64,000 nt of DNA from a virus: IMG/VR virus record IMGVR_UViG_3300042691_037870, positions 62,001-126,000 of that record, one strand, 5' to 3'. Below, one piece after another: positions 43,057 through 51,933 of this stretch. The notes below the pieces were generated by a model. The model worked only from the letters and a program-made list of their open reading frames with translations. It ran no database searches and had not been told where the DNA came from. The position numbers were made by a program, and so were the translations under genes. Position 1 is the stretch's first letter. Every line of letters starts with the position of its first letter.

Positions 43057-43480
43057 CGATCTTTCTTAAAAATTTTTGATATTGTGCAATTAGTTTTTCA
43101 AGATTTTCACGCCCTTTAGGATTTGCACTATGAACATAACATTCAGGAAACGGCATTTTAGTAGCTTCACAATGTGAAATTAACCAAAATAGACAATCCT
43201 CTCCTGTCTTATTAACAAAATGAGCATCATTTGGATTAGGCGGATTATCGTGACCACCATTTTCAAAATACCATTTTGTGTGTTCTACATGCAAGTCATG
43301 GTCAAATGAAATCACAGATGGGAATTCTGAATGCTCCCAATTATATCTGATGATTCTGGTAAATTCATCAAAACTTGAAACCATTATCCAATCTTTACAC
43401 TCATAAAGATGAGCCAATTCAGGAAACTTTTTTGCGCTGTCAGCGGGCTTACGATGATCGTCTAAATAAAGTTTATACAT
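43040..43480 (-). CDS. cREC-like receiver-domain protein (second copy)
   Basis: 146 residues from ATG 43480 (MYKLYLDDHRKP), which has an unusual GGAGAAG Shine-Dalgarno-like sequence 5 bases ahead; a longer frame to 43516 is probably spurious. Motifs LYLDDHRKP, ISFDHDLH and VHSANPKGRENL match the family seen at 31775-32143. Two copies in one phage window are notable. Family function, as I recall it, relates to cyclic phosphate ends of RNA. Confidence 0.7.
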   Translation of the reverse strand: MYKLYLDDHRKPADSAKKFPELAHLYECKDWIMVSSFDEFTRIIRYNWEHSEFPSVISFDHDLHVEHTKWYFENGGHDNPPNPNDAHFVNKTGEDCLFWLISHCEATKMPFPECYVHSANPKGRENLEKLIAQYQKFLRKIDGEMG

Positions 43481-43518
43481 ATCTTCTCCTTTATTATTAT
43501 ATGTAAATATAAACAAAA

Positions 43519-43560
43519 AGTTCTGAAGATAAGTATCCCAGAACTAAAAGTTATTAACAA
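43519..43560 (-). promoter_or_regulatory. Regulatory module E (box + hairpin)
   Basis: Box TTGTTAATAACTTT (43547-43560) directly follows the capsid-targeted ATP-grasp gene, then hairpin AGTTCTG/CAGAACT (43519-43545) and a T5 run. The next gene starts at 43480. Confidence 0.6.
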
Positions 43561-43565
43561 TTTAA

Positions 43566-44504
43566 CTACTTGGTAACACTCCACTCAGGATTATCTTTTA
43601 AAGTTTCTTTAATATCATTATTGCGATACTCATTTAAAAGATCAATTGTTTCATCTGTTAATTTTTCTTTAAACCAATCTTCATATATTTTACGATACAC
43701 AAGAGCCATAACACCAAAAATTGGTCCAGGTTCTGTGTTCATCTCAAATACATAAAGTTTCCCATCTTTGGATTCTGCTACATCAACAGCATAAAAATCT
43801 AATCCTTTATGAGCATCAGAAAAATAACTACAAAGTTTAATTATGTTTTCTGCAGGTTTACCGTGTGTAAGAATGTAAGCAAAGTTTGTTTCTTCATTAG
43901 CTTTCTTTTTTGAAATATCTTTAGTGGATTCATCAAGAGGTTCTCGTTTACACCACTGAAGTATTTCTCCTCTCCATACAAAAAATCTATGTTCACTCTT
44001 AATGTCAATCTTTTCAGAAAACAAGGAAAACTTACTCAAATCAGCTTCATCAAGTTCTTTCTTATCTTTAAAAACTTGAATACCTAAACCGCTATGACGA
44101 TTGTCAGGCTTAGCAACAATAGGAAAATTAAGTTTGCTAATTTCTTTAGGATTAGATACCGAAGGCACCATGTAATTGCTGTCTTTGTGTTTTTCGGTAA
44201 ATGCTGATTTTGAAGAAACATTTTCACGAGCGTCCGGCTTATTATAAACTTGCTTTAAATCAATTTCACCGCTTTTAATTAATTGCTCAAGCGCTGTTAC
44301 ATCATAATTAAGAACAGGAAATTCGTGAGAAATGTTTTTTGTTTTTCTTGTGATTATTTTCCAATAATCTTTTGCTTTAAACTCGGAACCCGTGATATGC
44401 GAATCTTCAAGCTTTTCTGCTCGAGTAATCATCACTTTTTTTAGTTGTGATTTTGTAGATTCATTTAAAAAATCCTGAAAAGGAAGTAGGTTCTTGGTAA
44501 ACAT
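43566..44504 (-). CDS. Capsid-targeted ATP-grasp protein
   Basis: 312 residues. N-terminus FTKNLLPFQDFLNE (residues 2-15) carries the targeting motif. The mature protein has ATP-grasp blocks: FPIVAKPDNRHSGLGIQVF (K132, G139, G141 loop) and YAVDVAESKDGKLYVFEMN (D241; E254 and N256 metal site), followed by TEPGP. Such enzymes join a carboxylate to an amine or thiol. As a packaged protein it may modify a host or phage protein after injection. Substrate unknown. Confidence 0.75.
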   Translation of the reverse strand: MFTKNLLPFQDFLNESTKSQLKKVMITRAEKLEDSHITGSEFKAKDYWKIITRKTKNISHEFPVLNYDVTALEQLIKSGEIDLKQVYNKPDARENVSSKSAFTEKHKDSNYMVPSVSNPKEISKLNFPIVAKPDNRHSGLGIQVFKDKKELDEADLSKFSLFSEKIDIKSEHRFFVWRGEILQWCKREPLDESTKDISKKKANEETNFAYILTHGKPAENIIKLCSYFSDAHKGLDFYAVDVAESKDGKLYVFEMNTEPGPIFGVMALVYRKIYEDWFKEKLTDETIDLLNEYRNNDIKETLKDNPEWSVTK

Positions 44505-44520
44505 TGATGTGTTTATGTTT

Positions 44521-44955
44521 TTATACAGTTTCTGCTGAACTCATATATGAAATAACATTCTTAGGATTTTCAAGTTTATTCATACATGTGCTAATCATTC
44601 CTTCGTAATCAGTTGGCACAGAGTAATCAGAGATTAAAGAAGATTTTCTGTAAACTGGGATAATGCTTGCAGTGTTTTCCATTGGAGAAATTTCCACAAT
44701 TTTAAATACTGATAGTGCTAATCCGTGTTTATCTTCAAAAACCTTTGCAATATGATCTCCTGGTACGATTGGAACCAGCGCTTGTTTTTCTTTTTCTTTA
44801 TTTAAGAAAACTGCAGGTTTTGATTCACCTTCATTTCCTAATATAGCGGTAGCTCTTCTAAGATCCGCGAATTTCATTGTGCTTTCCCATAGACAAGGTA
44901 CTCCTGATCTTGTTCTTGCAATTTTAATTTTCTTCTCTTTAATTTCGGTTTCCAT
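44521..44955 (-). CDS. Hypothetical protein next to DNA-modification genes
   Basis: 144 residues, basic N-terminus (METEIKEKKIKIARTRSGVP) and an alpha/beta middle. No motif recognised. Sits 2 bases after the hydroxymethylase-like gene and 16 bases before the ATP-grasp gene, so may serve either system. Confidence 0.55.
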   Translation of the reverse strand: METEIKEKKIKIARTRSGVPCLWESTMKFADLRRATAILGNEGESKPAVFLNKEKEKQALVPIVPGDHIAKVFEDKHGLALSVFKIVEISPMENTASIIPVYRKSSLISDYSVPTDYEGMISTCMNKLENPKNVISYMSSAETV

Positions 44956-44957
44956 AG

Positions 44958-45809
44958 TTATTGAATAAAAAAGTATTTGGTTAATATTTGTTTTGAAATT
45001 TCTTGTGTTATTTTTTCACCAGATTCTACTAAAGAATCTACATCGGAAATAAATTGTTTGCCTGCTGATGTTAATTCCATTTCATTATTACTTAATGTAA
45101 ATAGAGGTTCACGAAGCAAAAACATAATTGGCTCTTTAACTTTTTCTTTTACGATCTGATCCGCTAATTCAAAATGTCTTTCATAAAAATGAATGTTATC
45201 AGCACAATGATAATAAGTACCAAGTTCCAATTCAGTATATTTATCTCTAAGCAATTTCCACATAGTTTGCTGTACAAATGCAAAGAAAGGAGCGTCATAA
45301 GATAACCCATAAAAAATATCGTTAGATCTCATTTGTACTTTCATATTAAGTTTATCATTCTTAATCCAAAAGTTAAGATATATTGTACAAACGAAATCTT
45401 TATTACCTTTATACTGAACTGAAGGTCTACTTACAAAAGCGATTGCTTGCCTAGTATTCTTATCATTCAGTAATGAATCAAGCGCCCATTGTAATTGCTC
45501 ACCAAATAACATAAATCCATAGTTAGAATTGATTTCATTATTTTCATCAGCAATATTTTTCCAAAAAGATGAAAAATGATTAATGTAGTCAATGTTTCTG
45601 TCTCGCTTTAAATACCAAGACATTTCACCAAGAAAATATTTAAAGTTAAAAGGTCTAACCTCAAAGTCAGGAATTGCAAACAGTGGATTAATCGTTAATC
45701 TTTCCATTTCCAATTCTTTAACCTTTAATCCTCTGGGTGCAGAAACTGAGCCTTGTGTTTCAATCTTATTAATTAATTTGTGGTATTCTGTATTAAGATT
45801 ATTATTCAT
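44958..45809 (-). CDS. dCMP hydroxymethylase-like (thymidylate synthase family)
   Basis: 283 residues, thymidylate synthase fold: catalytic Glu62 in LGEMSWYLKRD, catalytic Cys141 in DFVCTIYLNFW, RSND at 161-164 and an H-x-Y-type NIHFYERH. In thymidylate synthases the residue after RSxDxxxGxxx is Asn (dUMP binding). Here it is Asp172, the change known from phage dCMP hydroxymethylase (T4 gp42). So it most likely makes 5-hydroxymethyl-dCMP. The enzyme overlaps a dNMP kinase gene. Confidence 0.75.
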   Translation of the reverse strand: MNNNLNTEYHKLINKIETQGSVSAPRGLKVKELEMERLTINPLFAIPDFEVRPFNFKYFLGEMSWYLKRDRNIDYINHFSSFWKNIADENNEINSNYGFMLFGEQLQWALDSLLNDKNTRQAIAFVSRPSVQYKGNKDFVCTIYLNFWIKNDKLNMKVQMRSNDIFYGLSYDAPFFAFVQQTMWKLLRDKYTELELGTYYHCADNIHFYERHFELADQIVKEKVKEPIMFLLREPLFTLSNNEMELTSAGKQFISDVDSLVESGEKITQEISKQILTKYFFIQ

Positions 45810-46365
45810 TTAGTAGTTGTTTTACTTGATTAATGATACTTTCTTTAGACACATACGAATCACCTTCATTTACTTTAATTGCGAGTTTATGTATAATTTT
45901 TGAATCTTTAAAAGCTTTCATAAAAACTTCTAATTCAGCTCGCTTATCATCAAGTTTTGCAGAGTATGATTCTCCGTCATCTTTCTTTACAATAAATTCA
46001 GGATCTGCATAAAGATAAACAAGATACACATCAGGATCTTTATGAAATTCATATTCTTCTTCAAGTTGCATAACCCAATTTTCAGGGTTTGAGTTACGAT
46101 ACAGGGAACCGTAAACCAACTCTCCAAGGTGTGCACGATTCCATATCATAAGATTATTTTGTTGATAACGACGGGACTTTGTTACACGGTAATTTTCAAA
46201 TTCCCAATTAAACGAATCTTTTTGATATGTGGTTTTATCTTCATTAGTGCTTCCTTTGGGAAATGACCAATGTCTTTTAATTATGTTAGGATATTCAGCA
46301 GAAATAGCATTGATTAAAGAATCTTTACCACAACGATCTTGTCCTTCTATTATAAGTAATTTCAT
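45802..46365 (-). CDS. Deoxynucleoside monophosphate kinase
   Basis: 187 residues with P-loop IEGQDRCGKDS (residues 5-15), then SFPKGSTNEDKTTY and a WNRAHLGELVYG segment (DR[YH]-like of thymidylate kinases). It overlaps the hydroxymethylase-like gene by 8 bases, so it is probably the kinase that lifts modified dCMP to the diphosphate, as T4 gp1 does. Confidence 0.8.
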   Translation of the reverse strand: MKLLIIEGQDRCGKDSLINAISAEYPNIIKRHWSFPKGSTNEDKTTYQKDSFNWEFENYRVTKSRRYQQNNLMIWNRAHLGELVYGSLYRNSNPENWVMQLEEEYEFHKDPDVYLVYLYADPEFIVKKDDGESYSAKLDDKRAELEVFMKAFKDSKIIHKLAIKVNEGDSYVSKESIINQVKQLLNE

Positions 46366-46399
46366 ATAAATTATATCATAAAAAGTTAATAAAGTTTCA

Positions 46400-47614
46400 T
46401 TAAAATAAAACTTTTGATCGCATTTTATTTTCAGCGTAATCGACTTTTTGTGTTACATTATTCTGTTTTACAAAGTCACCACCAAATTCAGTAATTTCAC
46501 CTTTAATAAAACGTATAACTTCAGTAGTCCAATCACTTGCGGTTTTTACAGGAACATTTTGGCAAATGTGATTCCAATGACCACCTTGTAAATCAAAATC
46601 ATGAGGTAATCCCATTAAGTGCATTGCTTCACGAACAGTTATACCTCTTTCACCATTAGGGTGTACAATCCCAGAGTTCTTAGCAATAATTGCATTTGTT
46701 GCTTCATTAAAAAGTAAAGGACTTGCATCCCATACACCTTTACCATCTTTAGCTTTTGCTTCTGCTCTTTCACATAATCTCCAAACATCACGTTTTTCGT
46801 TTTCTTTACCCCATATAATAGCATCATTTATCCAGCCTTCACGCCAAATTAATTGTAAAACTGTCATTGCTGGAGATGCAATAGCATCTTTAATATCGTA
46901 GTTTTTATGTTTTAAGAACTGAATCCATTGATTATCTTCCAATGCGCCTAAACCAAACCCTTTATCCATTAAAGTACAACCTTCAGGTATTTCTTCAAGA
47001 TAATCTTTTAGTAAAGGTGCTTCGCGTTTATGATAACCTAAAATAGGAGCTTCACTGTCTTTCCAGAAAAAGTAAAAAGAACGGTGTCTGTGTTGTGGGA
47101 TACCGTGAACGAATGTATCAGTTTTAATTAAAGACAATGAATAACCATTTCTTTTACCAATTTCTTTCAATCTTTCAACCACTCCAGCACCCATAGAAGT
47201 ATAAAGTCCTGGTGCATTTTCGCCCCAGAATACTTTAGGTTTAACATGTTCTAAAACCAATTCAGCTGATTTGTACATCCATTCATTTTGAGCAGCATCA
47301 GAACCTCTTGCTTTTTCGCTTGATCCGTTATTTGAATTAAGCATTGAAAGACCTGCACAAGGACAAACAGCAGATACAAAATCCACATCTTCAAAAAGAG
47401 CTTTTTGATCTTCGGGTAATACGTTTTCTTCGCCTTCAATTACAATGTATGGTGTTTTCTTAAAATAGTTTGTAGCGTGAGAATCATTTCCTGCGAATGG
47501 CGGATATGATAAAAAGAATGCAGGATCATGTCCTACTATTTTTGAGTTAGCCACTGTCATCCCACCTATAAGAGGTACGATTGATCCAAATTTAATTTTG
47601 TTTTTCTTTGCCAT
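46400..47614 (-). CDS. DNA cytosine-5 methyltransferase-like
   Basis: 404 residues. PCAGLS (85-90, with Cys86 as nucleophile), ENA (132-134), QHRHR (174-178) and a late CQNVPVKTA match C5-MTase motifs IV, VI, VIII and X. The order is normal. A methyltransferase beside a hydroxymethylase, kinase and glycosyltransferase suggests that this phage has both methylated and hydroxymethylated cytosine, or that this enzyme has been recruited to another base modification. Target unknown. Confidence 0.85.
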   Translation of the reverse strand: MAKKNKIKFGSIVPLIGGMTVANSKIVGHDPAFFLSYPPFAGNDSHATNYFKKTPYIVIEGEENVLPEDQKALFEDVDFVSAVCPCAGLSMLNSNNGSSEKARGSDAAQNEWMYKSAELVLEHVKPKVFWGENAPGLYTSMGAGVVERLKEIGKRNGYSLSLIKTDTFVHGIPQHRHRSFYFFWKDSEAPILGYHKREAPLLKDYLEEIPEGCTLMDKGFGLGALEDNQWIQFLKHKNYDIKDAIASPAMTVLQLIWREGWINDAIIWGKENEKRDVWRLCERAEAKAKDGKGVWDASPLLFNEATNAIIAKNSGIVHPNGERGITVREAMHLMGLPHDFDLQGGHWNHICQNVPVKTASDWTTEVIRFIKGEITEFGGDFVKQNNVTQKVDYAENKMRSKVLF

Positions 47615-47616
47615 TT

Positions 47617-49011
47617 TTAAAATAATGATTTTGCTTGTAGTTCGGGTTTTTTTGGTGTTTTGCCTGAAAGATCTGCTAAGTCAGGTACTCGTGCAATTTC
47701 TTCACTAAACCCTTTTATCATTCTAACATTTATGCCTGCTCGCTCTAAGAATGGGTTAATTACATCACATAAGAATTCACCTTTGCGAACACCAAGTAAG
47801 AACTTTAATTGTAATTCTTTTACAAGTTTAATTCTTAATTGAGGGTTTGCCTCCATTTCTTCAATTTTAGCAAACATTTCTTGTGGAGTTTTTACTCTTA
47901 AGTAGTGATCTTTTGGTAATGTAGAAAATTGAGTATCATAATCAGGATGAAAGAAAGGAACTACTCCGATCTTTAACATTTCTGCGTATTTACTTGTTAC
48001 CCAATCAGGGCGAATAGGAATAATTAATGTATAGCGTGTATCTTTAAATGTAGCATCAATTACGTCAGGTGTTTTATACCCTTGAAATTGTGTATAACCT
48101 TTAGTGAATCTTTCATCCCACTTACCATAAATTTTAAAGTTATCGCTGCCTGGTTGTGATAAGATCCATTTTTTAAGAGCTTCTAAACGGTAATCAACTT
48201 CAGCTTTTCCATAAGCTGATTGCATTGCTACGATTGCAAACTTAGTATTACGTTCAGTATCAGGTGGGATGATAGTTTCACCTATCATATTTAATCTTTC
48301 AATACCAGAGTATGTAAGTTTAAGTGTTTCACTGATTTCTTTACCCTTTGAAGGTTCTGGGTAAGTATCATAATGTATAAACTCAATTGTGTCATTATAT
48401 TGAGCAATACATTCACGAGGTCCATTTACAAGATCTCTCCATTTTTGTTTTTTCTTGATGTAACGTGGGTCTGTCATTACCATAAAGTATGGCAGTTTTG
48501 ACATATTTAAGTAGTGAACCATTGGAGCGCTGTAGATTTGTGTCATATCCAATGCGCCTGTCATTCTACTTGGATCTTTAATACTTGGAACAATTCCAGG
48601 TATGTTAACTAAGGTTAAACCTTGTGAAGCAAAACAGATACCAAAGTCAGGTTGTTCTAAGTGTTGAATTTTATCCCACAAATCTTTGTATCTACCTTGC
48701 TCTTCTGGAGTATGAGGTAATAGTTCGCCGTCTTCACCAGCACGACGCCCAGGCGGTACTTGTACATTAAATTCAGTATAGATATCTCTTAAAACTCCTC
48801 GAGGATCAAAAGCAACTTTTTCATCAAAGGTTAACTTTTTCCAATCACTTCTTTGCATAATCCAAACTTCTGAGATATTTGGATTTCTTACTAAACCGTA
48901 AAAAAGTTTGTAATATTCCGAAGTACCATCGGAACGTTTTACATTTTCTTTACGAAATTTCATTGCAGATCCTAAAGGTGAAACTGCGATTTTTAAATTT
49001 TCAGTTTTCAT
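47617..49011 (-). CDS. GT-B type glycosyltransferase, possible DNA glucosyltransferase
   Basis: 464 residues. The C-terminal half has the GT-B look: RNTKFAIVAMQSAYGKAEVD, YGKWDERF and IIPIRPDWVTSKYAEMLKIG with a following VVPFFHPDYDTQ. The gene directly follows the C5-MTase by 2 bases. By position it may be the enzyme that glucosylates hydroxymethyl-cytosine, as T4 alpha/beta-gt do, but sequence likeness to those is not obvious. Host-surface or protein targets are alternatives. Confidence 0.55.
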   Translation of the reverse strand: MKTENLKIAVSPLGSAMKFRKENVKRSDGTSEYYKLFYGLVRNPNISEVWIMQRSDWKKLTFDEKVAFDPRGVLRDIYTEFNVQVPPGRRAGEDGELLPHTPEEQGRYKDLWDKIQHLEQPDFGICFASQGLTLVNIPGIVPSIKDPSRMTGALDMTQIYSAPMVHYLNMSKLPYFMVMTDPRYIKKKQKWRDLVNGPRECIAQYNDTIEFIHYDTYPEPSKGKEISETLKLTYSGIERLNMIGETIIPPDTERNTKFAIVAMQSAYGKAEVDYRLEALKKWILSQPGSDNFKIYGKWDERFTKGYTQFQGYKTPDVIDATFKDTRYTLIIPIRPDWVTSKYAEMLKIGVVPFFHPDYDTQFSTLPKDHYLRVKTPQEMFAKIEEMEANPQLRIKLVKELQLKFLLGVRKGEFLCDVINPFLERAGINVRMIKGFSEEIARVPDLADLSGKTPKKPELQAKSLF

Positions 49012-49058
49012 TATTAACTTTTATTATTTATTTTCTATACATTTTTGTGAAAAAAGTT

Positions 49059-49733
49059 TTATTTAACTTTGCTATTAATATCAGAATAACTTTTTCTTTG
49101 TATTATCAAATAAGGGTTAGTAATTAAGTATCTGTTCTTATTCTTTTTGTCATCACGAATAAGTTTACGAAGAGCACGATCAGCAAAATACCCACGTTCA
49201 AATAGATTTTTCATTCTATCATAGATATCTTGAGTATTGCGAATGATGTATGATTGAGAATTCCAAACGCTGACAGCAATATCTAAACCAGGCAAATATT
49301 CTTCTTTTTTATCATTTTTTGGATTTCTTAATCCACCTAAATAAATAAGATCCCAATCATCGGTTGTATTAATTGCTTTACTTATTGCTTCGTTAAAACT
49401 TTTAGGGTCTTTAATTTGAAAGTCATCTTCAAGCATGATAGCAATTTTAGTACCATCTGTTCCATATTCTTTTAAGAATTGTTCAATACAACGGACATGA
49501 GTAATACCACAACCAAATAATCCTTTTTGTGCTACTTCATCTTTTGTCACATGTCGATACTCACGATTAAGATAAGATTCCAATTCATCTTTTGGGTAAT
49601 CTTTCCAATGAGTTGACATAAAGTATTCATAATTTTTTATATCAGCTGCTTGTAATTCTATATCGCATTCATCTCTACGGTCTTGACGAGACGCAAGATT
49701 CATTATGTAATATTTACTTACTTCTTTTAACAT
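49059..49733 (-). CDS. Glycosyltransferase family 25-like
   Basis: 224 residues from ATG 49733 (MLKEVSKYYIMNLASRQDRR); the longer frame to 49787 overlaps the upstream gene and is rejected. YIMNLASRQDRRDEC at the start, GLFGCGITHVRCIEQFLKEY and AIMLEDDFQI (E-D-D metal site), then DWDLIYLGGL fit GT25 (LPS biosynthesis) enzymes. Probably transfers galactose or a related sugar. Confidence 0.8.
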   Translation of the reverse strand: MLKEVSKYYIMNLASRQDRRDECDIELQAADIKNYEYFMSTHWKDYPKDELESYLNREYRHVTKDEVAQKGLFGCGITHVRCIEQFLKEYGTDGTKIAIMLEDDFQIKDPKSFNEAISKAINTTDDWDLIYLGGLRNPKNDKKEEYLPGLDIAVSVWNSQSYIIRNTQDIYDRMKNLFERGYFADRALRKLIRDDKKNKNRYLITNPYLIIQRKSYSDINSKVK

Positions 49734-51127
49734 AATTCTTTTATTAAGTTTGTTTCTTTTAATTTGTTTCTCCAGTTGGTTACCCACCCGTTAACATCAA
49801 AATGTTCTTGCATTTCTTTCAAGATAGCAAGTCTTTCTTTTTCATTCTTATCGTAGTATTCAACTCGCTCACGTAATTCATCGGCATTCTTAACGGTTAG
49901 CTTTTCTTGAAATTTAAGAGGGATCCAAATACCTTCAGGGTCATACATAAAATCAAAAATGGGTAATACTCCAAAATAAAGGTATTGAATATGACGATAA
50001 GTTAATCCGCCATTTGCTGAAACGTTTCTTGAAATAAAAGCAGTTTTACATTTCTTAAGAACATTCATATATTCACCGTTTGGCATAAAGTCGCCACGGA
50101 AATTAGGATGTGCTTCAACTTCTTTACCTAAAGCATCAAAAGTTTCTTTATCCATTCCATAGATTAAACTTAACTTAAAATAAAGTTCTGCGCCTGGGTA
50201 TGAAAAATCTTTAAAGAAATCTCTCCAAATCCACTTTCTTGCACCTTTATCATTTAATAAAGATCCTGCAAAGAAAAACGGAATTTTACCTCGTGAATCA
50301 AATTCATCAAGTAAGTTTTTCTTTTCAGGTTTAATGTTTTGCCAATGTGGTTCATAAACAAGATGTTGTAATTCACTGATTGGAGATGCATGAAGATTTC
50401 TTAAATGCCTTTTATCATCAGTAAAGTACCAAAATTTATGATTAACTTTTTTGTACTCAAAAAATGGTATTGCAGCAGAAGGATCCATAATCATAATATG
50501 AACTTTTGCATTATACATTTTTGAAACATGCTCCACGGTTGATAGCATGATATTCTTATACATGTATCTAAATGCAAGTGGGGAAAATCCTTTTGCAGTG
50601 ATACTAAATAATCTGTCATTAGTTTCACGAATTGCTTCAAGGACTTCTAAATCATCATCATCAAATGAATCAAAATAATCGTTAAATAAACCTTTAAGTT
50701 TTGGGTGTGTTGATAGCGGATTAAAAGGTAACATCAAGTTGTGATTATCAATTATAATGATAGCATCAAATTGAGGTTCTTCTTTAAAGAAATCAATAAT
50801 ACATTCATCAATTTTGTTTTGATTATGTTCGTCTGATGTTTCTAATTCTTTCTTGCGAAATAGGTTACCTGATGCAGGATCTTTAAATATGCTATATTCA
50901 CCTTTGTTTAAACGATAAACATTGGTTAAACCAAAAGCTTCTATTGATTTTAACCCACCTTCAAAAAAGTAATAGATGTTATACTTTTCTTTCAGAATTT
51001 CCACAAGAGGAAAAACATATCCGTATGTATATTCACGTGTTTCAATTTGTGAAAGTGTAATTAAAAGATTCTTTTTGTTAGGATCGTTTTCAACAAAGTT
51101 TCTTTTTTCAAATTTGAATTTTTTCAT
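49727..51127 (-). CDS. Putative glycosyltransferase (GT-B)
   Basis: 466 residues. N-terminal Rossmann-like start (NLLITLSQIETREYTYGYVF) and a C-terminal YRHIQYLYFGVLPIFDFMYD segment typical of the sugar-nucleotide domain of GT-B enzymes, followed by a helical tail. No DXD motif is essential for this fold. Acceptor unknown. Overlaps the GT25-like and GT32-like genes. Confidence 0.6.
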   Translation of the reverse strand: MKKFKFEKRNFVENDPNKKNLLITLSQIETREYTYGYVFPLVEILKEKYNIYYFFEGGLKSIEAFGLTNVYRLNKGEYSIFKDPASGNLFRKKELETSDEHNQNKIDECIIDFFKEEPQFDAIIIIDNHNLMLPFNPLSTHPKLKGLFNDYFDSFDDDDLEVLEAIRETNDRLFSITAKGFSPLAFRYMYKNIMLSTVEHVSKMYNAKVHIMIMDPSAAIPFFEYKKVNHKFWYFTDDKRHLRNLHASPISELQHLVYEPHWQNIKPEKKNLLDEFDSRGKIPFFFAGSLLNDKGARKWIWRDFFKDFSYPGAELYFKLSLIYGMDKETFDALGKEVEAHPNFRGDFMPNGEYMNVLKKCKTAFISRNVSANGGLTYRHIQYLYFGVLPIFDFMYDPEGIWIPLKFQEKLTVKNADELRERVEYYDKNEKERLAILKEMQEHFDVNGWVTNWRNKLKETNLIKELC

Positions 51128-51918
51128 AAGTACTGACTAATTAACCAAGTATGTGAACTTTTTTGTGGGTTTTCTAAAATTTCTTTTTCAGTATACAGGT
51201 TTACATCTTTAAGATTTTGGGAATCGTATAAATGAACACTGTATGTATTAAGTGTAATCTTATCAGGTCTAAATTGATGAAACAGTTCTTCTATTTTATA
51301 ATGACTATATGGGTAAAAGAAATCCGACTTTACAATTTCAAAAGTACCTGCAAGTTCTGGATCTTTACTTAAAGTTCTATGTACTCTTACACTTAATTCA
51401 TCCCAGTATTTATCTCTACCTTTAGAACGAAAGTCTTTCCACATACCCAACCAAGTCTTTAAGTATTTTGAGTTAGGCGGCGCTACTATTACACCATTAC
51501 CCATTGTCATTTTACGATTACTTAAATCACCTACAATATGAACATTGCGTTTAAGTAATGGGTCAAAATTCTTAACAGTAATTGTATCAAAATCACAATA
51601 TACACCGCCTTGTGAAAGTAAAAGCTGTATACGAAACACATCAGAAATATGTGCTGGGTGATGTAATGTATTTCCAAAAATGCTTTCTTGAGGTTGTACT
51701 ATATGAAGTTTACAGTACTTACTTGCTCTTTCCCAATATTCACCAGTAGGCATTTCATTGGTAAAAAAGTTAATTTCATAATCAGGGTTATGAAACGCAA
51801 AAGACTTTACAGCTATATACCGCATAAGATCCCACTCAGTAGATCTTTTGCTTTTTTGATTATAGAAGTAAATAAAATGTCCTTTTTTCGATATTTTTAT
51901 ATTGTCTGTGAATAACAT
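51124..51918 (-). CDS. GT32-like glycosyltransferase (DXD)
   Basis: 264 residues. SDVFRIQLLLSQGGVYCDFD with Asp109-x-Asp111 (DFDT) is the GT32/capsular transferase signature, after a DYEINFFTNE strand. Initial IPFIFYFYNQ-like segment is not a signal peptide. Suggests transfer of a hexose to a growing glycan. Confidence 0.8.
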   Translation of the reverse strand: MLFTDNIKISKKGHFIYFYNQKSKRSTEWDLMRYIAVKSFAFHNPDYEINFFTNEMPTGEYWERASKYCKLHIVQPQESIFGNTLHHPAHISDVFRIQLLLSQGGVYCDFDTITVKNFDPLLKRNVHIVGDLSNRKMTMGNGVIVAPPNSKYLKTWLGMWKDFRSKGRDKYWDELSVRVHRTLSKDPELAGTFEIVKSDFFYPYSHYKIEELFHQFRPDKITLNTYSVHLYDSQNLKDVNLYTEKEILENPQKSSHTWLISQYL

Positions 51919-51933
51919 AGGTAAGCGGTTTCT

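Noticed and set aside
43481-43516. Longer start for the second cREC-like gene
   Set aside because: The Shine-Dalgarno-like GGAGAAG and the family N-terminus place the start at 43480; the extra 12 residues do not match the paralogue.
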